A stretch of DNA of 64,000 bases, taken from NCBI GenBank assembly GCA_000727475.1, contig KL647302.1, positions 1,869,234-1,933,233 on the forward strand. Reading direction: 5' to 3'. Shown piece after piece: positions 59,583-64,000 of the stretch (the stretch's first letter is position 1; every line of letters begins with the position of its first letter). The translations under genes and the position numbers were made by a program. A model generated the notes under the pieces. The model saw only the letters and a program-made list of their open reading frames with translations, did not search any database and was not told where the DNA came from. This DNA comes from Sarcocystis neurona (lineage: Eukaryota > Apicomplexa > Conoidasida > Eucoccidiorida > Sarcocystidae).

Positions 59583-61718
59583 ATGTCGCCTGCTACGCAC
59601 GTCAGTCTTGCGGCGACGGCTGCAAGCGCAGCAGCAGGGGACGGGGAGCTGCCACGACAGGCGAAGACGCGGAAAGGCAAGCGCGCTTTGCAGGAGAGAG
59701 GACCGCAGGAGCATGAAGACGTAAAACGTTTGCTGCTGTTGCGCGGCTCCCGCGCGAATGCGTCTGTGCAGGAGATTTTGGCGGACTTGCGAGACATGAA
59801 AAAGCCGAATGTTGTGTATTTGCGTTCCGTCCGAAGACGCCGGGAGGGCACGCAGCAGCAGGCGTTCCACCCGTTCGAGGATGTGTCGAGTGGGGAATTT
59901 CTTTGCGAGAAAAACAGCTGCGGCTTTTTCTGTCTTGGTTCGACCTCGAAGAAGCGTCCAGCGCGTTTGGTGTTCGCGCGGATGTTCGCACACCAGCTGC
60001 TGGATATGTACGAGCTGCAGGTGTTTCGCTATACACCTGCTTCTGCTTTCCGCGGGAAGGAGAAACCTCACGTCGGCAGTACCCCGATCGTCCTGCTGCA
60101 GGGCGCTCACTTTGAGGCGGACGAAGTGCTGAAGGGCCTCCGAAACTTCTTTGCGGACCTTTTCAGAGGAAGTGCACAAGCAGGTGACTCCAGAGGGGCT
60201 GCTGCCTCTTCTTCTGCGTCGAAACAGCAGCGGCTGTACCTCGCTGGCATCGACAGGGTGATAGCCGTCACCGCACTGGAGCCTTCTGCTCACGAGGCGG
60301 CCACCGCCGCAGGATCGGCGCAAGCTGCTGCTGCTGCTGCTCTTCAAGCCGCCGTGCAAAGTGCCGTGAAAAAAGATACCACACGGGCAGCGGCTGGCGC
60401 TGCTGCAGGAGAAGAAGCACTGGGGAAAGGACTGGGTGCAGAAGACGGAACTTCAGGAGAATTACGAGCTGCAAACGGCGGACAATTGACGAAGGATGAA
60501 CAGCAACAGAAGGCTGGAGGGAAGGCTGTAATTTGTCTCCGGCAGTACCGTGTTGTAATGAAGAAGGCACTGGCGGGAAGTCGCGAACCGCGAGTGGAGC
60601 TAGAGGAAGTCGGCCCACAAATCGACATGCAGTAAGCCGAGCCAAGCCTGCTGCATACTGCAAAGATGGTTTCAGTAGAGTACGACGTGCACACGTGCGA
60701 TGCTCTGTTTGCCTAGCGAATCCTAGTAGCGAGGATCACGCATCTGTTGACAGTTGTGTGTGTGTTTCTATCTTTACGTGCTCGTGTGCGTTTTCTCTTC
60801 CCGTAAATGCAAACATACATATGCAAGTACACAAGCACATATCTGGTGTGCATAGGTGCGTGTGAAGTCCTATACACTCCCGAAAATATGTATTTGTATG
60901 TCTGGACGTATAGGCCTATATTGTTGTGTGCTTATATGCGTTGCTGCATTTGAACTAACACATGTGTTTTTCCGGGGCACAAGGAACTCACGTAGTCGTA
61001 ATAGTTCGCAACGAGTGATAGTTGTGCACACAGGCCCGAACTTTGAGGTGTGTATACATGTGCGCAGCTTCAGCTCGATTGTTCGGTAGTAGAAGAAAGG
61101 GCGGTGCCGGTTTTTTAAGGTTTCCCTGTTAGTTGCGTTTTCTGTTCGCCTCCTCTTCTTTCTTCTTTATCACTACTTCCTTTCGATATATCTCTTGTCC
61201 GCGGGGCCGCATTCCCCTCACATCGGTGAAGTTTTCTATTCTTTCCCTCCCCTGCGTGTATCTGTCTCTCACTTCCGTCTCTTCTTCCCTGCCCTTGCCT
61301 TCCTTTTAGACTGGACAGGTACCGGCTGGCGGATGCCGATCGATGGAAGAAGGCAACTGCGTGCCGCGCGGCAGCGACAGCAGCACAGAGAAAGCAGCGT
61401 GAAGCAGCAACAGCAGCAGCCCAAAGGAATCCTGCCGCTTATCGTGGCGCTGCTGTTGCCGTTCCCGCTGCCGCAGCACAGAAGAACAAGAAGAAAAGAA
61501 AGACAACTACCACCGCGCTTGGAGATGTAGTGGGTAGGGTGTACGTAGACAAACCCGACTGGCGGTCGCTGAATGCGCAGAAAAATGTGCTTCTTATAAA
61601 ACACAACAGGAAGAGAGCGAAGCTTGCAGCGGAAGCGGCAGCAGCAGCACCAACGGCAGAAAGTCCAACCGCAGCACCAGCAAAAGGGAAAACAGTCGAG
61701 AAGGGCGGTGCTGCCTGA
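59583..61718 (+). CDS. RPF2: ribosome production factor 2 (Brix domain, 60S/5S RNP assembly)
   Basis: Rpf2, with Rrs1, loads the 5S rRNA, uL18 and uL5 onto the pre-60S particle in the nucleolus. Exon 1 59583-60631 ends in phase 2 at a GTAAGC donor; exon 2 61310-61718 follows TTCCTTTTAG. Total 485 residues against about 306 in human. Conserved Brix-domain blocks: LLLLRGSRANASVQEIL at 50-66, the FED..S.EF.C.K..C motif near 98-113, GSTSKKRPARLVFARMFAH at 119-137, the LLDMYEL turn near 139, NFFADLFRG near 188, LYLAGIDRVIAVTAL near 218, then RVELEEVGPQIDM at the end of exon 1. The splice joins this to QLDRYRLADADRW, matching the family's LVLRRTHLASDDL. An Ala/Gln-rich insert interrupts the domain at about 238-315. 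The C-terminal GDVVGRVYVDKPDWRSLNAQ followed by Lys/Arg-rich sequence matches the family's GTTYGRIHMQKQDLSKLQ. The ATG at 59583 fits the family start; the open frame upstream is TA-repeat. Confidence 0.94.
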
Positions 61719-63216
61719 GGAAAAAGCAAACGCGCCGCGCGGCCGTTAACTGAACTAGAGGGGCTCTGCCGTCCCGTTTTGTCATCCGGGTGCATGTGTG
61801 CTGCACACTTTCGCGTGGCGGGATACGTTAACGTATTGAAGTGTAGTTACGTGTGCTAGAAGCACGGGATTTTTACATGTACGTAAATGCACGTCCACAT
61901 ACATGTACGTTCAGACGCTTTCTTTCCGTAGACAAAGCCGTCCTGTTTCTTCGCACGGCTTGCACGCGGAGTTTTAGGTTGGTGGCAGGCTTGGATGTCT
62001 ACTTGCAAACGTTACACAGATATACCCACATTCGCATCTGTTTGTGTGTATGTGTACCATTTTGTATGGAAACGTATTTATGCGTACGTATGTGTGCCAT
62101 CGCACGCAGGTGCACACGCGTGGTGGAAGACTCGCAGAAGATTTATGGGTTTAAATAGTGCTCTGCGCTGTCACCTTGTGCTGTCCTGTCGTTCGGTGGT
62201 GAAGCGTTGTTTCTGTCAGCCATGTCCGCACTTGCTGCCGGCTTCTGCCTTACGCTCTGTATATTATCGGCATCGGCACCAAGCGCGAGCCCACCAGCGC
62301 TCGATTCGCTAGTGCAGAGAGCTTAAATACCTTGTTTTTATGGAGTGAGAGTCTCTACATCTCTAGGCACCTGCCGCATAAAGGATGTCACACAGGATCG
62401 GCATGTCTCATACAATGAGGAAGCTGCGTGAGAATCAGCTCGGAACAGCAGCAAGAGCTTTACGCAGTATTGTTGCAGGAAGGGCAGCAGCGTGGCTGCG
62501 GCAGGGGAAGCTTACGCAGCAGCAGTAGGAACGAGAGTGTTCTGCAGTAGCGTCACTACACAGGCTGCATGCCTTTTTAGAAACAGCGGCTGCCAAGCAG
62601 CACTAAAGGCGCAGAGGCACAGGTTTCTGCATGCTATTCACCGTCAGCAGCAGAAGAGCTTCAGGTAACGAAACTGCTTACAAATTGGTTCCGGTTTTTC
62701 CACTAGTCTCGCCGGGGAAAAAAATACGCGGGGACAGCACTGGCAGGTCGGACGTAGACCACTGATGTCTCTTTCGTATGCTCATACACACCTGTAAATG
62801 ACTGCAAGTCCGTCGCTTATACATGTATACATATACACACACGTGTATAAGGATTTTGGTGACGTGCGGCGCAATACAGATATAGGCTAAGCTACATTGT
62901 GCAAGTATGCGACCCGGACCCATCTGAACCAACGCAACGCTACGCGCGTTTCTTTCTCGTGCTTATCTTTGTCACAGTCTTGGCTTTCTGCGTGCTGCTG
63001 GTCACGCTCCTGCTAGTGGTAGTAGTGACTGATAAGAGTGTTGCTGCGGAAGTGTGAATTTATTCAGCAGGTCTCGTCTCTTCTGTTCTTCGTGATTGTT
63101 TGCGTTTTTCGATTAAACGAAGAATGCTGCAAAACCTGCTCGTCCTAGTGTTGCTCCAGCTGGCTCCTCGTTACAGCTTTGGAACCGGTTTTTGCGTTGT
63201 TCTTGCTGCTGTTTTG
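61719..63216. other. spacer after RPF2
   Basis: The 3' flank of RPF2, then DNA with a 41-codon plus-strand frame from an ATG at 62403 to a TAG at 62526-62528 (Arg/Ala/Gln-rich). An exon-like segment from about 62581 lies between a CCTTTTTAG acceptor and a CTTCAG-GTAACG donor ending at 62666. These could be exons of a plus-strand gene, but phases and family are unknown. A plus frame at about 63124 opens with a hydrophobic MLQNLLVLVLLQL stretch, antisense to the next candidate. Confidence 0.35.
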
Positions 63217-63585
63217 TCAGCACCAGTGTGTTCCCGCTTCTGTTTCTGCCGCTTTAGTATAGACGCGACAGCGAACCGGCGAATCCCACTTTGTCGCTGC
63301 TGCTGCAGTGTTACTCTTCCGTGATTCGACACCAGTTTTCTTCCCGCCACTCAGCAGCGACTTTGTAGCAGTGTTTGCTGCTGCCGCTAACTTTCTAGTC
63401 TCTATCGCCTTCAAAACAGGGCTTTGAAGTTCTTTCGTTGCTATTTCTGTTTCTAAAAATGTACGCCTTCTCTTGGTGGGACCCAAGCTGTGGCAGTCTC
63501 GCCCTCTGCTGTCGCTGAAGCTGCTGCTAGAGTTTCGTGTCAACACCACGTCTTCTACTTTATTGCGGCTGCTTTTTGGGTTCAT
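63217..63585 (-). CDS. candidate basic Ala/Lys-rich protein or terminal exon
   Basis: Open frame of 122 codons from an ATG at 63585 (MNPKSSRNKVED), within a longer frame that has no stop back to 63669. It contains a basic cluster PTKRRRTF, then Ala/Lys/Ser-rich sequence (KLAAAANTATKSLLSGGKK), and ends THWC. Composition resembles nuclear or nucleolar coccidian proteins. There is no family match, and upstream exons could lie nearer the window edge. The antisense frame has a signal-like start, so strand choice is not certain. Confidence 0.32.
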   Translation of the reverse strand: MNPKSSRNKVEDVVLTRNSSSSFSDSRGRDCHSLGPTKRRRTFLETEIATKELQSPVLKAIETRKLAAAANTATKSLLSGGKKTGVESRKSNTAAAATKWDSPVRCRVYTKAAETEAGTHWC

Positions 63586-64000
63586 TCGACGGCACACATA
63601 TTCCAGAACCGCGCCGCGCCCCCCGTCGCTGCTGCTGCGGCTGCAGCAAAACCAGTTGATGAGTAGCAATAGCAGCTATTGCAATGCCTCCCCTGGTGGT
63701 GCTGATGCTTCTACTGCTGCTTCCATGTTAGCGCTTTAATTTAGCTGCAGAGCCTTTGTGCTTCACTTCTTATTCAACGAGTAGGTCTTTCTTGCAACTG
63801 TTGCTGCTATGCAGCAGCTGCGTCTCCGAGAGTCAGGAGGGACGCTGCGGCTGGTCTCACGCGCGTCTTATCTGGCGAACGATTGGGGCCTCTAAGCTGC
63901 TGCTGTTGCTGCTGCCATGGTTGCTGCTGATCACCGCACTGCAGCTGCTGCTGACGGCCCTGCTGTTGCTGTAGTCGCGGGGTGTGCTGCAGCTGTCGCG
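63586..64000. other. right edge, CTG/GCT-rich
   Basis: Triplet-rich DNA (CTGCTG/GCTGCT runs at about 63.88-64.0 kb) open in several frames as poly-Leu, poly-Ala/Gln or poly-Cys. It is probably part of a low-complexity coding or exon-edge region that continues beyond the window. Confidence 0.45.

Noticed and set aside
59478..60359. 293-codon minus-strand open frame
   Set aside because: Antisense to RPF2 exon 1, where the plus strand has the Brix-domain motifs.
1..64000. tRNA, rRNA, CRISPR arrays, insertion sequences, LTR or reverse-transcriptase elements
   Set aside because: No T-loop/anticodon arrangement, rRNA core, regularly spaced direct repeats, transposase or reverse-transcriptase motifs were seen on either strand. 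GTTCGAATC at 28759 lies inside conserved RCL1 coding sequence.

Overview
The window is nuclear DNA of a coccidian apicomplexan, most likely family Eimeriidae (Eimeria or Cyclospora type; genus not settled from sequence alone). Grounds: roughly balanced base composition, intron-rich genes with introns mostly of 0.5-1.5 kb, conserved eukaryotic proteins interrupted by long Ala/Gln/Ser/Glu-rich inserts encoded by GCA/GCT/CAG-type triplets, and introns and spacers full of TA, CA/TG and ACGTGT-like alternating purine-pyrimidine tracts. There is no bacterial, organellar or viral signature.

Four genes can be named from conserved sequence. (1) UTP12/DIP2/WDR3, minus strand 26001-11337: a twelve-exon WD40 protein of the U3 snoRNP/small-subunit processome. 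All eleven splice phases agree and the family can be followed from the N-terminus to the C-terminal Utp12 domain. (2) RCL1, plus strand 28669-31275: two exons, the RNA 3'-terminal phosphate cyclase-like 40S maturation factor. It lies head-to-head with UTP12 across about 2.7 kb. (3) A thioredoxin-fold nucleoredoxin/tryparedoxin-like protein, minus strand 43530-41362, that has lost the first catalytic cysteine. (4) RPF2, plus strand 59583-61718: two exons, the Brix-domain 60S/5S RNP assembly factor. Three of the four are ribosome-biogenesis factors.

Between these lie lineage-specific genes. One is a single-exon secreted protein with two 44-residue repeats and a C-terminal pair of membrane segments (33881-33126, minus). 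Another is an unrecognised multi-exon secreted protein rich in N-glycosylation sequons (53111-48192, minus). There are also several tentative small multi-exon genes (3.4-5.2 kb plus; 45.3-43.8 kb minus; 55.7-55.4 kb minus; 63.6-63.2 kb minus).

The rest is spacer: a GCA/GCT low-complexity block at the left end, a pyrimidine-rich block at 39.2-41.3 kb, coding-strand CT-rich leaders before UTP12, RCL1 and RPF2, and several short tandem duplications, two of which duplicate splice-donor-like sequence. Exon boundaries were deduced by eye from GT/AG signals, phase agreement and remembered family conservation. The three ribosome-biogenesis models and the thioredoxin-like model are strong; the tentative genes are only candidate exons. 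Short peptides with no family match often look plausible in several frames here, so those calls are kept low.
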